This document shows, piece by piece, positions 53,202 to 62,274 of a stretch of 64,000 nucleotides of DNA. Each line of letters starts with the position of its first letter. Positions within the stretch are counted from its first letter, which is position 1. Below the pieces are notes generated by a model, which saw only the letters and a program-made list of their open reading frames with translations, was not told the DNA's origin and searched no databases. Origin of the DNA: Streptomyces sp. HPF1205 (lineage in GTDB: Bacteria > Actinomycetota > Actinomycetes > Streptomycetales > Streptomycetaceae); NCBI RefSeq assembly GCF_020400825.1, contig NZ_JAINVH010000013.1:124001-188000 (forward strand), written 5' to 3'. The translations under genes and the position numbers were made by a program.

Positions 53202-56200
53202 CGGTCCTCCTCTCCACTCGGCTTCCCCGTACTTCCTCGATCGCGGCCGCGACCAGCGTTGAGTTGCCCGGCGCGAACACCTGGAAGTGGCCGCCCGCGA
53301 GCGTCACCGTCCGCCCGGCGGGTGCGAGTGCCCGCCAGGCGCCCGGGTCCGGCTCGGCCGGGCCGTCGGCGGCCCGCAGCTCCACCACGGGCACCGCCGA
53401 CGGCTCGGGCGACCAGGCGCGCAGCAGCGCCAGGTTCTGCCGGTAGACGGCGAACCTGCCGGACAGCGCGGGGTCGGCGGCCACCGTGCCCGCGTCGACG
53501 ACCGCGCCGGTGGTCAGCCGCACGTCCCGGGCGAACGCGTCGAGCGACGGCTCGCCGGCGCGCGCCGCCGCCGACACCGGAGAGTCGACGCACACCACGC
53601 GGTCCACCGCGGCCCCGCGGCCGCGCGCCGCCTCGAAGGCCAGCGCGCCGCCGAACGACCAGCCGCAGAAGACCAGCGGGACCCGCCCGGACAGCACCTC
53701 GCGCGGCAGCCGCGCGGTGCACAGGGCGGCCAGCTCCGCCAGCCCGCCCGCCGCGTCGCCCACCGGCGCGTCGAAGCCCACCAGGTGCGTCTCGACGTCG
53801 GCGCCCAGCCGTTCCAGCAGCGGCCCGTAGCAGCCGGTGCCCCCGCCGACCGGCGGGAACAGCACCAGCCGCAGGCGCGGCGCCGCGGGCACGCGCGGCC
53901 GGTGCGTCCAGATCGCCGAGCGCTCGGCGGATTCCGCCGCCCCGCCCGCCGACTCCCGGCACCGGGCGGCCAGAGCCGCCGCCGTCGGGTCGGCCACGAA
54001 CTCCCCGAAGGCCACCTGATAGCCGTGCCGCGAGCGCAGCAGCGACAACAGCCGGATCGCGTCGTACGATCCGCCGCCCGCGTCGAAGAAGCCCGCCGCG
54101 CCCGGTGGTTCGCCCAGCACCTCGTGCCAGCACGCGGCGACCGCCCGCGCGAAAGGCCCGGCGGCGGCGCCGGGGGCGGCGCCCTCCGGGCCCGCCCGGC
54201 CGGGCCCGGCGGCCGGCGCGGGCACCCCGGGCAGCGGCAGCGCGGCCAGCTTGCGCCGATCCACCTTGCCGCTGCCGGTCAGCGGAACGGCGGCCACCTC
54301 CACGAGCGCGTCGGGGACCATGTAGGCGGGCAGGGCATGCCGCAGCGCCGCCTCGGCGTCCGCGCGCCAGCCGGCGGCGGCGTCCGGCAGCAGCGTGATG
54401 AACGCCACCGGCTTCCTGCGGGCGCCCTCGCCGCGCACGCACACCGCGGCGCCGCGCACTCCCGGGCAGCGCGCCAGCACCTGCTCGATCTCCGCCAGCT
54501 CCACCCGGTGCCCGTTGAGCTTGACCTGGGTGTCGGTCCTGCCGAGGAACTCCACCACACCGCCGGGCAGCCGCCTGCCCCGGTCCCCGGTGCGGTACAG
54601 CCGGCCGAAGGCCGGGGTGTCGGGAAAGGCCGCCGCGGTCCTCGCCGGGTCGCCGGCGTAGCCGGTGGCCACCCCCGCGCCGCCGATGTGGATCTCGCCG
54701 ATCTGCCAGTCGGGGCACTCCAGGCCCTCGGCGTCCAGCACGAGGATGCGCTGACCGTGCAGTGCCCGGCCGTAGGGGATGGACCTCCCCCGGGTGTCGG
54801 CCTCGCCCACCCGGTGCGCGATGGACCAGATGGACGCCTCGGTGGCGCCCCCCAGGCTGACGACCTGTGCGTGCGGCGCGAGGCGGCGCAGTGCGCCGGG
54901 CAGGCTCAGCGCGATCCAGTCGCCGCTGAGCAGGAACGCCCGCACCGACGGCACCGACGCGCCCTCTTCGGCGAGCAGCGACGCCAGCGGCGGCGCGGAG
55001 TTCCACACGGTCACGCCGTGCGCGCGCACCAGCCGAACCCAGGCGCCGGGGTCGCGCGCGGTCTCCTCGGACAGCATCACCACGGAACCGCCGCGGGTGA
55101 GCGGCCCGAAGATGTCCCACACCGAGAGGTCGAAGCCGATCGAGGACACCGACAGCACGCGGTCCGCCGCGCCGAGCCCCAGCATGCGGTTCACCGCGTC
55201 GACGGTGGTGAGGACGGCCGTGTGGGAGATCACCACGCCCTTGGGCTCGCCCGTCGAACCCGAGGTGAAGATGGTGTACGCCGTGGGGCAGCCGGTCGCC
55301 GAGGCAGCCTCTGTTCCCTGCGGGGGGTCCCCGGGTTCCTGCGGGGGGTCCTCGGGTTCCTGCGCCACGGCGAGCGCGTGCACACCGCGCCGCGTCCAGC
55401 CGTCGGCCGCGTCGCTCCCGGTCAGCGCGAACCGTACGGCTCCGCGCCGCGCGATCGCGTCCAGCCGGCCCTCGGGAAGCCGCACGTCCAGCGGTACGTA
55501 CTGGCAGCCGGCCAGCAGCGCCCCGAGGACGGCCACCACCTGGCCGCGCCCGCGCGGCAGATGGACCGCGACGCCGTCACCGGGCCGCGCGCCCGCCCGC
55601 TCCAGCGTCCGCGCCACCGCCCGCGCCCGGGCGACCAGCGCGCCGTAGCTGAGCGTGCCGTGCGCGTCGTGAACGGCGGGCGCGCCGGGCGCGCCCGCCG
55701 CCGTCCGCAGCACCCGCCCGTGCAGGGTGTCGCCGTCGCCCACCGGCCGAACGCCGCTCCGCCCGGCGCCCGAAGCCGTTCCCGTGCCGGCGGCTGGTCC
55801 GGCGCCGGCGGCGGGGACTTCGCCGTGAGCCGTGCCCGCGGCCGGGTCTGCGTGCGTGTCGCCGTCTTCGCTCGGGGGTGCGCCCGTGCCTGCGCCTGCG
55901 CCCGAGTCCGTGCCCGTGCCCGTGCCCGAGTCCGTACCCGCACCCGCACCCGCCCCCGAGTCCGCGCCCGCGGCCGGGCCCTGGCTCGGCGCCGGTCCCG
56001 CGTCGCCGTCGACGCCTTCGCCCAGGGCCCTGACCGCGTCGGCAGCCGTGACCGCGTTCGGCGCCGCGCCCGGAGCTCCGCCCGCCTCCGGAGCAGGGAC
56101 TCCGTCCGTCACAGTGTCCGCGTCCCGTACGGGGCCCGCGTCCGGCGCCGCACCCCGGTGCTCGCCCTGCCCCGCGCCCGGGGTCCCGCTCCCCGCCCAC

Positions 56201-57519
56201 CTGCCCGGTTCCCGGGTCCACGCCGCCTCCTGCGTGGCCAGCCGCCGGGCGAAGGCGGCGCAGCGTTCCACGAAGTCCTCGCAGAACCCGGCGTCGAAGG
56301 CGTCCGCGCGCCAGTCGAAGCCCAGGCGGACGCGGCCGTCGGACTCCAGCACCACCTGGTGGTCGATCAGCACCTGCGGCACCCGCAGCCGCACCTCGTC
56401 CCAGCGCCGGACCAGGCCGCGGGCGGTCTCGGCGGCGCCGTCCGCGGTCAGCGCCGTGAAGGCGAAGGGGTGAGCCAGGCGGCGCAGGTCGCCCCCCGGC
56501 TCGGCGAGCCGGGTGATCTGCGCGCCGCTGAGCGAGGGGTGCATGGCCTGGCCGAGGTAGCGGCTCTGCACGTCGCGGGCCAGTGCGGCGAAGCTCCGCC
56601 CGGCGGTGCCGGGGACCGCCAGCGGCATCGTGCCGCCGTGGTTGCCGAGCGCGTCGTACGCGGGAGCGGCAGGGCGCCGGGAGTAGAGCACGGTGAGGGT
56701 GTGCGGGCCCTCGCCCCCGTACCGGCCGAGCACCGTGCCGTACACCGCGAGGAAGGCCATCGCCGGGGTGAGGCCGTGGCGGCGGGCGGTGCCGGTCATG
56801 GCGCGTGCCTCGGCGGCGGCGAGGGTGACCACGCGGTGGCCGACGGCGGGTCCGGCATGCCGCCACCCCGGCCGCAACGGAAGTTCCGCGGCGCCCGGCA
56901 GATCGGCCGCGCGCTCCCGCCAGTAGCGCAGGTCGCGCTCCGACCGGTCGCGGCCGGCCGGGGCGGCGCCCGGCGGGACCCCGCCGTCCCAATGGTCGGT
57001 GGCCAGCGCCGCCAGGAAGCGGTCGAGGGAGGGCGCGTCCATCAGCCACAGCGCGTACACCAGGTGCAGCCGGGCCCGTCCGCCGGCCGTCACCACGACG
57101 ACCTCCAGCGGCGCCGGGCCGCCGAAGGCGAAGCCGTCGTCGGTCAACCGCCGCCGCACCGCGTCGTTGGCGGCGTCGAACTCGCCCTCCCCGACCCGCA
57201 GGACCTCGACCGCGCCATCGCGCGCGTCCCCGGCGTCGTCCGCCGGCCGGGTCGACAGGGAGAGGTCGGCGCCCGCCGCGGTCCGCAGGACCGGGTTCGC
57301 GCGCACGAGCCGCCGCAGCCGGGCGCCGATCCCGGCGACCCGCGCCGGATCGAGGTCGCAGGGCAGGTAGTAGCGCGCGGGCCCGCGCAGTTCCATGCCG
57401 TCCTGCTCGCCGACGAGGTAGGCGCGCTGGATCGGGCTCAGCATGTCCTGGGTCAGCGCGTCGGGGCATCGGGTGCCGGTCCCGTCCCCGGCCCGCGTGC
57501 GCTCGGTGGCCGTCCCCAT
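53191..57519 (-). CDS. NRPS module Cy-A-PCP-TE, cysteine-type
   Basis: 1442 residues. Cyclisation (Cy) domain ~25-435: LSPIQRAYLVG, ANPVLRTA, YWRERAADLP, LIDHQ; the DxxxxDxxS motif reads AxxxxDxxS (Ala156, Asp161, Ser164). A repetitive Gly/Ala/Thr/Asp linker spans ~440-590. A domain ~600-1100: TSGSTGEPKG, code read from the sequence D797 L798 W801 N840 L863 S865 L889 I897 W898 K1085 = DLWNLSLIWK, one change from the cysteine code DLYNLSLIWK. PCP Ser1151 in GGGSYDA (Asp before Ser replaced by Gly). TE ~1215-1440 with GWSFGG, Ser1288. It should load cysteine, possibly form a thiazoline, and release the chain. Confidence 0.9.
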   Translation of the reverse strand: MGTATERTRAGDGTGTRCPDALTQDMLSPIQRAYLVGEQDGMELRGPARYYLPCDLDPARVAGIGARLRRLVRANPVLRTAAGADLSLSTRPADDAGDARDGAVEVLRVGEGEFDAANDAVRRRLTDDGFAFGGPAPLEVVVVTAGGRARLHLVYALWLMDAPSLDRFLAALATDHWDGGVPPGAAPAGRDRSERDLRYWRERAADLPGAAELPLRPGWRHAGPAVGHRVVTLAAAEARAMTGTARRHGLTPAMAFLAVYGTVLGRYGGEGPHTLTVLYSRRPAAPAYDALGNHGGTMPLAVPGTAGRSFAALARDVQSRYLGQAMHPSLSGAQITRLAEPGGDLRRLAHPFAFTALTADGAAETARGLVRRWDEVRLRVPQVLIDHQVVLESDGRVRLGFDWRADAFDAGFCEDFVERCAAFARRLATQEAAWTREPGRWAGSGTPGAGQGEHRGAAPDAGPVRDADTVTDGVPAPEAGGAPGAAPNAVTAADAVRALGEGVDGDAGPAPSQGPAAGADSGAGAGAGTDSGTGTGTDSGAGAGTGAPPSEDGDTHADPAAGTAHGEVPAAGAGPAAGTGTASGAGRSGVRPVGDGDTLHGRVLRTAAGAPGAPAVHDAHGTLSYGALVARARAVARTLERAGARPGDGVAVHLPRGRGQVVAVLGALLAGCQYVPLDVRLPEGRLDAIARRGAVRFALTGSDAADGWTRRGVHALAVAQEPEDPPQEPGDPPQGTEAASATGCPTAYTIFTSGSTGEPKGVVISHTAVLTTVDAVNRMLGLGAADRVLSVSSIGFDLSVWDIFGPLTRGGSVVMLSEETARDPGAWVRLVRAHGVTVWNSAPPLASLLAEEGASVPSVRAFLLSGDWIALSLPGALRRLAPHAQVVSLGGATEASIWSIAHRVGEADTRGRSIPYGRALHGQRILVLDAEGLECPDWQIGEIHIGGAGVATGYAGDPARTAAAFPDTPAFGRLYRTGDRGRRLPGGVVEFLGRTDTQVKLNGHRVELAEIEQVLARCPGVRGAAVCVRGEGARRKPVAFITLLPDAAAGWRADAEAALRHALPAYMVPDALVEVAAVPLTGSGKVDRRKLAALPLPGVPAPAAGPGRAGPEGAAPGAAAGPFARAVAACWHEVLGEPPGAAGFFDAGGGSYDAIRLLSLLRSRHGYQVAFGEFVADPTAAALAARCRESAGGAAESAERSAIWTHRPRVPAAPRLRLVLFPPVGGGTGCYGPLLERLGADVETHLVGFDAPVGDAAGGLAELAALCTARLPREVLSGRVPLVFCGWSFGGALAFEAARGRGAAVDRVVCVDSPVSAAARAGEPSLDAFARDVRLTTGAVVDAGTVAADPALSGRFAVYRQNLALLRAWSPEPSAVPVVELRAADGPAEPDPGAWRALAPAGRTVTLAGGHFQVFAPGNSTLVAAAIEEVRGSRVERRTGER

Positions 57520-57520
57520 C

Positions 57521-58843
57521 TCAGTAGACGATCTCTCGTACGGCCTCGCGGCTGAGGAAGCCCGCGGGACTGAACGTCGGGCCGTACGCGCCCACCCCGG
57601 AGAACGCCAGCAGGTCGCCCGGCTCCACCGGGGGCAGCGCGACGTCCTCGGCGAGGACGTCCAGCTGGGAGCACAGCGGGCCGGTCACCCAGGTGCGCCG
57701 CGGCCCGCCCGGGCGGGCCGGGCCGAGGGCGGAGACCAGGGGTTCGCCGCGCCGGCCGCCGGCGATCAGGCGGCCGGCGATCGCCACGTGGTTCATCCCG
57801 GCGTCGACCAGGACGTAGTGCCGGCCGTCGACCACTTTGGTGTCCAGCACGGTGGTCAGCAGGCTGCCGGCCGGACCGGCGAGGGCGCGGCCGTACTCGC
57901 ACACCACCGCGGTGCCGCCGGGCACCCCCGCGGGGGCGTCCGCGCCCGCGGCGGTCAGCGCCGCCCAGTCCACCGGCGGGTCGCCGGCGCACCACGGCAT
58001 GGCGATGCCGCCGCCGACGTCCACGAAGTCCAGGCGCAGCGCGTATCGTTCGGCGACGTCGAGCGCCCGGCGCAGCGCGCTCGCCCGGGCCGCGAGGATC
58101 ACCCGCGCGTCGCTGTACTGCGAGCCCCAGAACAGGTGCAGTCCGCTGATCGCCAGCGACGACCCGCGCAGGACCTCCACGGCTTCGGCCAGGTCCTCCT
58201 GCGGGACGCCGAAATGGTTCGGCGCGGGCGCGGTACCGGGGTCGCGGGCCGGATAGGGCGCGTTGAGCCGCAGCACGGCCCGCCCGCCCACCCCCAGCTC
58301 GGCGGCTACCTGCGCGAACAGCCTGGCCTGCCGTACGGACTCGACCGTCACCGCGACCCCGGCGGCCAGTGCCGCCGCCGCCTCCGGCCGTGACTTGGCG
58401 GGGCCGGTGAACAGGATCGAGGCCGCAGGCATGGACGCGTTCAGCGCCGTCTCCAGCTCGGCCGTGGAGCAGACGTCGAAGCCGTCCACGAGCGCCGCCA
58501 GCGCGCCCACCACACCGGGGTGCGGGTTGGCCTTCAGCGAGTAGTACAGCCGCGCGCCGGCCGGTGAGGCGGCCCTGACCCGGGCCGCACCGGCCCGCAG
58601 CGCGTCGCGGCTGTACACGTACACCGGGGTGCCGCCGGCCCGGTGCACCAGCAGGCGCGCCTCACGCTCGGCCGGCGGCGCGTGGACGCCGGTGCCCGGC
58701 TGCGCCTGGACGCCGGTGCCCGGCGGCGGCGCCGAGGCGCCGTCGGCGGCGGGTGCCGCGCGCCCGTCCGGGCCCGGACGGCCCGCCGCGGCCGTACCGC
58801 CTTGCGGCGACGTGTCGGGGACGGCCGTGCCGAAGGTGCTCAT
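57521..58843 (-). CDS. PLP-dependent decarboxylase (DAPDC/BtrK type)
   Basis: 440 residues, GGAGGAGG before ATG 58843, which overlaps the end of the upstream NRPS gene. After a low-complexity N-terminus (1-60), the alanine-racemase-like barrel has the PLP Lys104 in YYSLKANP, DVGGGI, and the C-terminal GPLCSQLDVL and GAYGPTFSPAGF (the CxSxD active-site pair). This is the fold III family that decarboxylates diaminopimelate, ornithine, arginine or, as in BtrK, a carrier-bound amino acid. Its place between two NRPS genes suggests an amine or decarboxylated building block. The substrate is not determined by sequence. Confidence 0.85.
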   Translation of the reverse strand: MSTFGTAVPDTSPQGGTAAAGRPGPDGRAAPAADGASAPPPGTGVQAQPGTGVHAPPAEREARLLVHRAGGTPVYVYSRDALRAGAARVRAASPAGARLYYSLKANPHPGVVGALAALVDGFDVCSTAELETALNASMPAASILFTGPAKSRPEAAAALAAGVAVTVESVRQARLFAQVAAELGVGGRAVLRLNAPYPARDPGTAPAPNHFGVPQEDLAEAVEVLRGSSLAISGLHLFWGSQYSDARVILAARASALRRALDVAERYALRLDFVDVGGGIAMPWCAGDPPVDWAALTAAGADAPAGVPGGTAVVCEYGRALAGPAGSLLTTVLDTKVVDGRHYVLVDAGMNHVAIAGRLIAGGRRGEPLVSALGPARPGGPRRTWVTGPLCSQLDVLAEDVALPPVEPGDLLAFSGVGAYGPTFSPAGFLSREAVREIVY

Positions 58844-61800
58844 GTCCGGTCCTCCTCCGCCTCGCGCAGCGCCCGGAGCACGCGATCGTGCACCCGCTCG
58901 ACGACATCCGTGCCCGCCACGCGGATCCCCCGCCGGTAGTAGTAGGTGAGCGCCATCTCCGCGCCCGACACCTGGACCTCGCCCTGCAGTTGGTAGCGCA
59001 GGGAGCGGCCCAGCGGCCGGGGGCTCCACTGCCCGAGGTCGTGGGCGCGCCGGCCGCGCGGTCGCGGATGCTGGTTGAACAGCACGGTCGACAGCGGGAA
59101 GTCCCCGGAACGGGCCAGCCCGAGGTCCTCGGCGCGCTGGTCGAACTCCCAGCCGCTGTGCGCGACTCCCGCCTCCAGCTGCCGTGCGAACTCCCGTGCC
59201 CGCTCCACGAGCCGGGTGTGCTCCCCGCCGCGGACCGCCAGCTGGCTCATGAACATCCCCGCCGTGGCCGCGTTCGTCTCCCCGCGCACCTGAACCGGTA
59301 CGACGATCGTCAGCGGATCCACGCCGAAGACGGCCGCCACCGCGCGGTCGTACGCGGCCAGCAGCACCGTGAAGACGGAGACGCCCGCTGCCGCGGCCAG
59401 CCGGTGCGCGGTCCGGGTCGCGCCGACGCCGAACGGCAGCGACAGCAGCATCCCCTCCCGCGCCTCGGGGCCCGGGGCCTGCGGCAGGGCGACCTGCCCG
59501 GCTCCCGCGAGCAGCGCGCGCCAGTAGCCGGCGTCGGGGGAGGGGCCCGCGGTCCGCTCGGTGGCCCGGCAGTAGTCGCGGTAGCGCTGCGGCGCGGGCG
59601 CCTCGGGAAGGCGGCCGCCCATCAGGGCCGTGGCGAGTTCACCGGCGAGCAGGTCCATGCTCAGGCCGTCCACGAACAGGTGATGCCCGACCAGCACCAC
59701 CGAGGCCGCGCCCGCGCCCGGGACCAGGACCGCCCTGATCGCGGGCGCGGATCGCGGGTCGATCAGGCGCGAGACGGCCTCGACCCGCGCCTGCTGGACG
59801 AGGGCGCGGTGCGGGTCCCGGCCCGGCGCTCCGCCCGCCGGGGCGTGGTGCACGGTCACCTCACAGCGCAGCGACGCCGCGTCGGTGTGCACCAGCCGCC
59901 GCCAGTCGGCGGTCAGGGCGAGCCGGAGCGCGTCGTGCCGGGCCACCAGGGCGTCGAGCGCGGCGCGTACCTCCGCGGGTCCGACCTCCCGCCCGACGGC
60001 CACCTCCCGGGACAGGTTGCACCAGTCGGCGTTGCCGTCGGCCATGCAGACGGCCATGTAGGCGAGCTGGCGCGTGGACAGCGGGACGGTGCCGGGTGCG
60101 TCGGCGGCGGCCGGGCCCGGCACGTCGCCGGCGGGGACCGCGGGTACGGGCGCCGCGCCCTGCCGGTCGCGGGCCGCCTGCTCGACGGCCCTCGCGAGCG
60201 AGGCCACGTCGCGCAGCTCGTAGCAGTCCCGCACCGACAGCCGTACGCCGAAGGACCGGTCGACGGCCAGCACCAGCTCCATCATGTCCAGCGAGGTCAG
60301 CCCGGCGTCGACGAAGGACGTGTCCGCGCCGAGCGGTCCCGCGGCGGCTTCGACGATCCTGAGAAGCGAGCGCCGCGTGTCGGCGGGGGCCGGTGCGGGA
60401 CCGTCCGGGGAGGGCGGCTGCGCGGGGCCGGCGAGGGCGGCGGTCAGCGACTGACGGTCGACCTTCCCGCTGCGCAGCAACGGCAGTTCGGCCCGCACGT
60501 GCACCCGCGGGCGCGGCACGCCCACCCGCGCGGCGGCCTGCGACACCTGCTCGCGCAGCGTGCCGTACGCCTCGGGAGCCAGGTCGGCGGCGACGAACGC
60601 GTGCGGGCCCTGGTGGTCGACGACCGCGCACTGCCGTACGCCCGGCAGGTCCTCCACCGCGTCGACGAACCGGTGGTACGACACCCGCCGGCCCGCCACC
60701 TTCAGGTCGTCGCCCAGCCGGCCGGCGATGTGCAGATCGCCGGCCGCGTCCAGGAACCCCAGGTCGCCGGTGCGCAGCACCGCCGGCATCGGGTCGACGT
60801 CGGGCCCGTCCCGCCGCGGGCCGTCCGGCGCGGTGGAGTCCGGCGCGGGGGAGTCCGGCGTGCGTGTGTCCGGCGTGCGTGTGTCCGGCGGGGTGGAGTC
60901 CGGCGTGCGTGTGTCCGGCGGGGTGGAGTCCGGTGCGGGGGAGTCCGGTGTGCGTGTGTGCGGCGGGGTGGAGTCCGGCGGGGTGGAGTCCGGCGTGCGT
61001 GTGTGCGGCGTGCGTGTGTCCGGTGCGGGGGAGTCCGGCGTGCGTGTGTCCGGCGTGCGTGAGCCGGGCGCGGCCGCGCCGGACGCGAGGGTGCCGAGCC
61101 TGAGTGTTCCCAGTGCGGGAGCCGACGAGGTGATCAGCACCTCCCCGCGGCCCTCGGCGTCCGGCCGGTCGATCGTCACGGTGACCCCGGGCCGCGGCCG
61201 GCCCACCGGCAGCCCGTGCCCCGGCCCGGCGTCCCCGGCGCGCACCCCGCGCCGGAAGAGCTGGGCCAGGGTGCCTTCGGTCAGGCCGTAGAGGTTGACC
61301 AGTTCGGCGCCGGGCGCGAGCCGGGCCCACTGGCCGGCCACCCGCGCGGGGAGCACCTCGCCCGCGAAGAAGCCCAGCCGCAGCCGGTCGAGGCGGTGCG
61401 ACCCCGCCTCCAGCACGTCGGCGACGCGGCGGGCCAGCGAGGGCACGAGGAAGAGGAGCGTGGGGCGGCTGTCCGCGAGGTGCCGGGCGAGTGCCGGCAG
61501 GTCGAGCTGGACGTCGACGTCGGGCAGGGACAGCCGGCCGCCTGCCGCCAGCACGGCCAGCAGCTCCCGCAGCGAGGGGTCGAAGTTCACCCGGGTCGCG
61601 GCCGCGCACACGTCGTCCGGGCCCAGGGCGAACTCGCGGACGAACCACGAAAGGAACGCGTGCAGCCCCGACCTGCTCCCGACCACGGCCTTGGGCGCGC
61701 CGGTGGACCCGGAGGTGGGCAGCAGATAGCCGGCGTCGGCGTCGCGGTGGCGCCCGCCGGCGCGGGCCCCGGCGCCGCCGTCGTACGCGGTCGGGGTCGC

Positions 61801-62274
61801 GGTGTCCAGGACGACGCGGCCGGTCGCCGCGTCGAGAACGAGCTCGCCGGGGCGCACCGAGCCGCCCGGGTGCACGGAGTCCGGGTGCACGGAGTCCGGA
61901 TACCCGGCGCCCTGGTACTGCTCGACGGTGGAGACGTCGCTGGACACCACCAGCGCGGGTTTGGCGGCCTGTTCCGCCCAGGCGTACCCGCCGGGGGTGA
62001 GCCCCGTGTCGACCGGGACCGGCACCGCGCCGCACCGCAGCGACGCCAGCAGCCCCACCACGTACGCCGGGCACAGCGGCCCGAGCAGCAGGAGGTGGCG
62101 TCCTCGCGCGTCCGCCGCGGCCAGCCGGTCCGTCAGCTCGTCGACCGCCGACACCAGCGCTGCGTACGTCAGTGCGGCGCCGCGCCAGGTCAGCGCGATG
62201 TCCGCGGAAGGGGCGAGGCCGAGCAGGAGCGCCAGGTCGTCGCCGCGCGCGGTCCGCGGCGCGGTGGCGGTCAC
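58840..62274 (-). CDS. NRPS A-PCP-C protein with repeat insertion
   Basis: 1144 residues, GTG start overlapping the stop of the FMN-binding gene. A domain ~20-615 with LLPTSGSTGAPKAVV, NLYGLTEGTLAQLF, RTGDLG; the specificity residues read D232 P233 R236, L276, F302, A304, L328, L335, A336 and K604, unlike any common amino acid code. An 80-residue repeat of ~16 PDxxx pentapeptides (405-484) interrupts it. PCP Ser661 in LTSLDMM. C domain ~728-1140 with the catalytic HHLFVDG (864-870). The order A-PCP-C means its acyl chain is handed to a downstream acceptor, such as the Cy-A-PCP-TE protein or a free carrier. Confidence 0.85.
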   Translation of the reverse strand: MTATAPRTARGDDLALLLGLAPSADIALTWRGAALTYAALVSAVDELTDRLAAADARGRHLLLLGPLCPAYVVGLLASLRCGAVPVPVDTGLTPGGYAWAEQAAKPALVVSSDVSTVEQYQGAGYPDSVHPDSVHPGGSVRPGELVLDAATGRVVLDTATPTAYDGGAGARAGGRHRDADAGYLLPTSGSTGAPKAVVGSRSGLHAFLSWFVREFALGPDDVCAAATRVNFDPSLRELLAVLAAGGRLSLPDVDVQLDLPALARHLADSRPTLLFLVPSLARRVADVLEAGSHRLDRLRLGFFAGEVLPARVAGQWARLAPGAELVNLYGLTEGTLAQLFRRGVRAGDAGPGHGLPVGRPRPGVTVTIDRPDAEGRGEVLITSSAPALGTLRLGTLASGAAAPGSRTPDTRTPDSPAPDTRTPHTRTPDSTPPDSTPPHTRTPDSPAPDSTPPDTRTPDSTPPDTRTPDTRTPDSPAPDSTAPDGPRRDGPDVDPMPAVLRTGDLGFLDAAGDLHIAGRLGDDLKVAGRRVSYHRFVDAVEDLPGVRQCAVVDHQGPHAFVAADLAPEAYGTLREQVSQAAARVGVPRPRVHVRAELPLLRSGKVDRQSLTAALAGPAQPPSPDGPAPAPADTRRSLLRIVEAAAGPLGADTSFVDAGLTSLDMMELVLAVDRSFGVRLSVRDCYELRDVASLARAVEQAARDRQGAAPVPAVPAGDVPGPAAADAPGTVPLSTRQLAYMAVCMADGNADWCNLSREVAVGREVGPAEVRAALDALVARHDALRLALTADWRRLVHTDAASLRCEVTVHHAPAGGAPGRDPHRALVQQARVEAVSRLIDPRSAPAIRAVLVPGAGAASVVLVGHHLFVDGLSMDLLAGELATALMGGRLPEAPAPQRYRDYCRATERTAGPSPDAGYWRALLAGAGQVALPQAPGPEAREGMLLSLPFGVGATRTAHRLAAAAGVSVFTVLLAAYDRAVAAVFGVDPLTIVVPVQVRGETNAATAGMFMSQLAVRGGEHTRLVERAREFARQLEAGVAHSGWEFDQRAEDLGLARSGDFPLSTVLFNQHPRPRGRRAHDLGQWSPRPLGRSLRYQLQGEVQVSGAEMALTYYYRRGIRVAGTDVVERVHDRVLRALREAEEDRT
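60823..61062 (-). repeat. 15-bp minisatellite encoding PDxxx pentapeptides
   Basis: About sixteen in-frame 15-bp units, such as those giving PDTRT, PDSTP and PDSPA, lie inside the A-domain coding sequence. Because 15 is a multiple of three, copy-number change would not shift the frame. Confidence 0.85.

Noticed and set aside
51882..54398. Plus-strand frame of 838 codons
   Set aside because: Its second half is almost only Arg/Pro/Ala, typical of the complement of NRPS coding; the minus strand holds the dioxygenase and NRPS.
53287..57555. Plus-strand frame of 1422 codons
   Set aside because: Antisense shadow of the Cy-A-PCP-TE gene, with no domain similarity.
58753..61062. Plus-strand frame opposite the A-PCP-C gene
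   Set aside because: Repeats of RRACVRRGGV type reflect the 15-bp minisatellite on the other strand; no RBS or domain.
60823..61062. CRISPR-like array
   Set aside because: Units are 15 bp, contiguous and in frame within an NRPS gene; there are no spacers.
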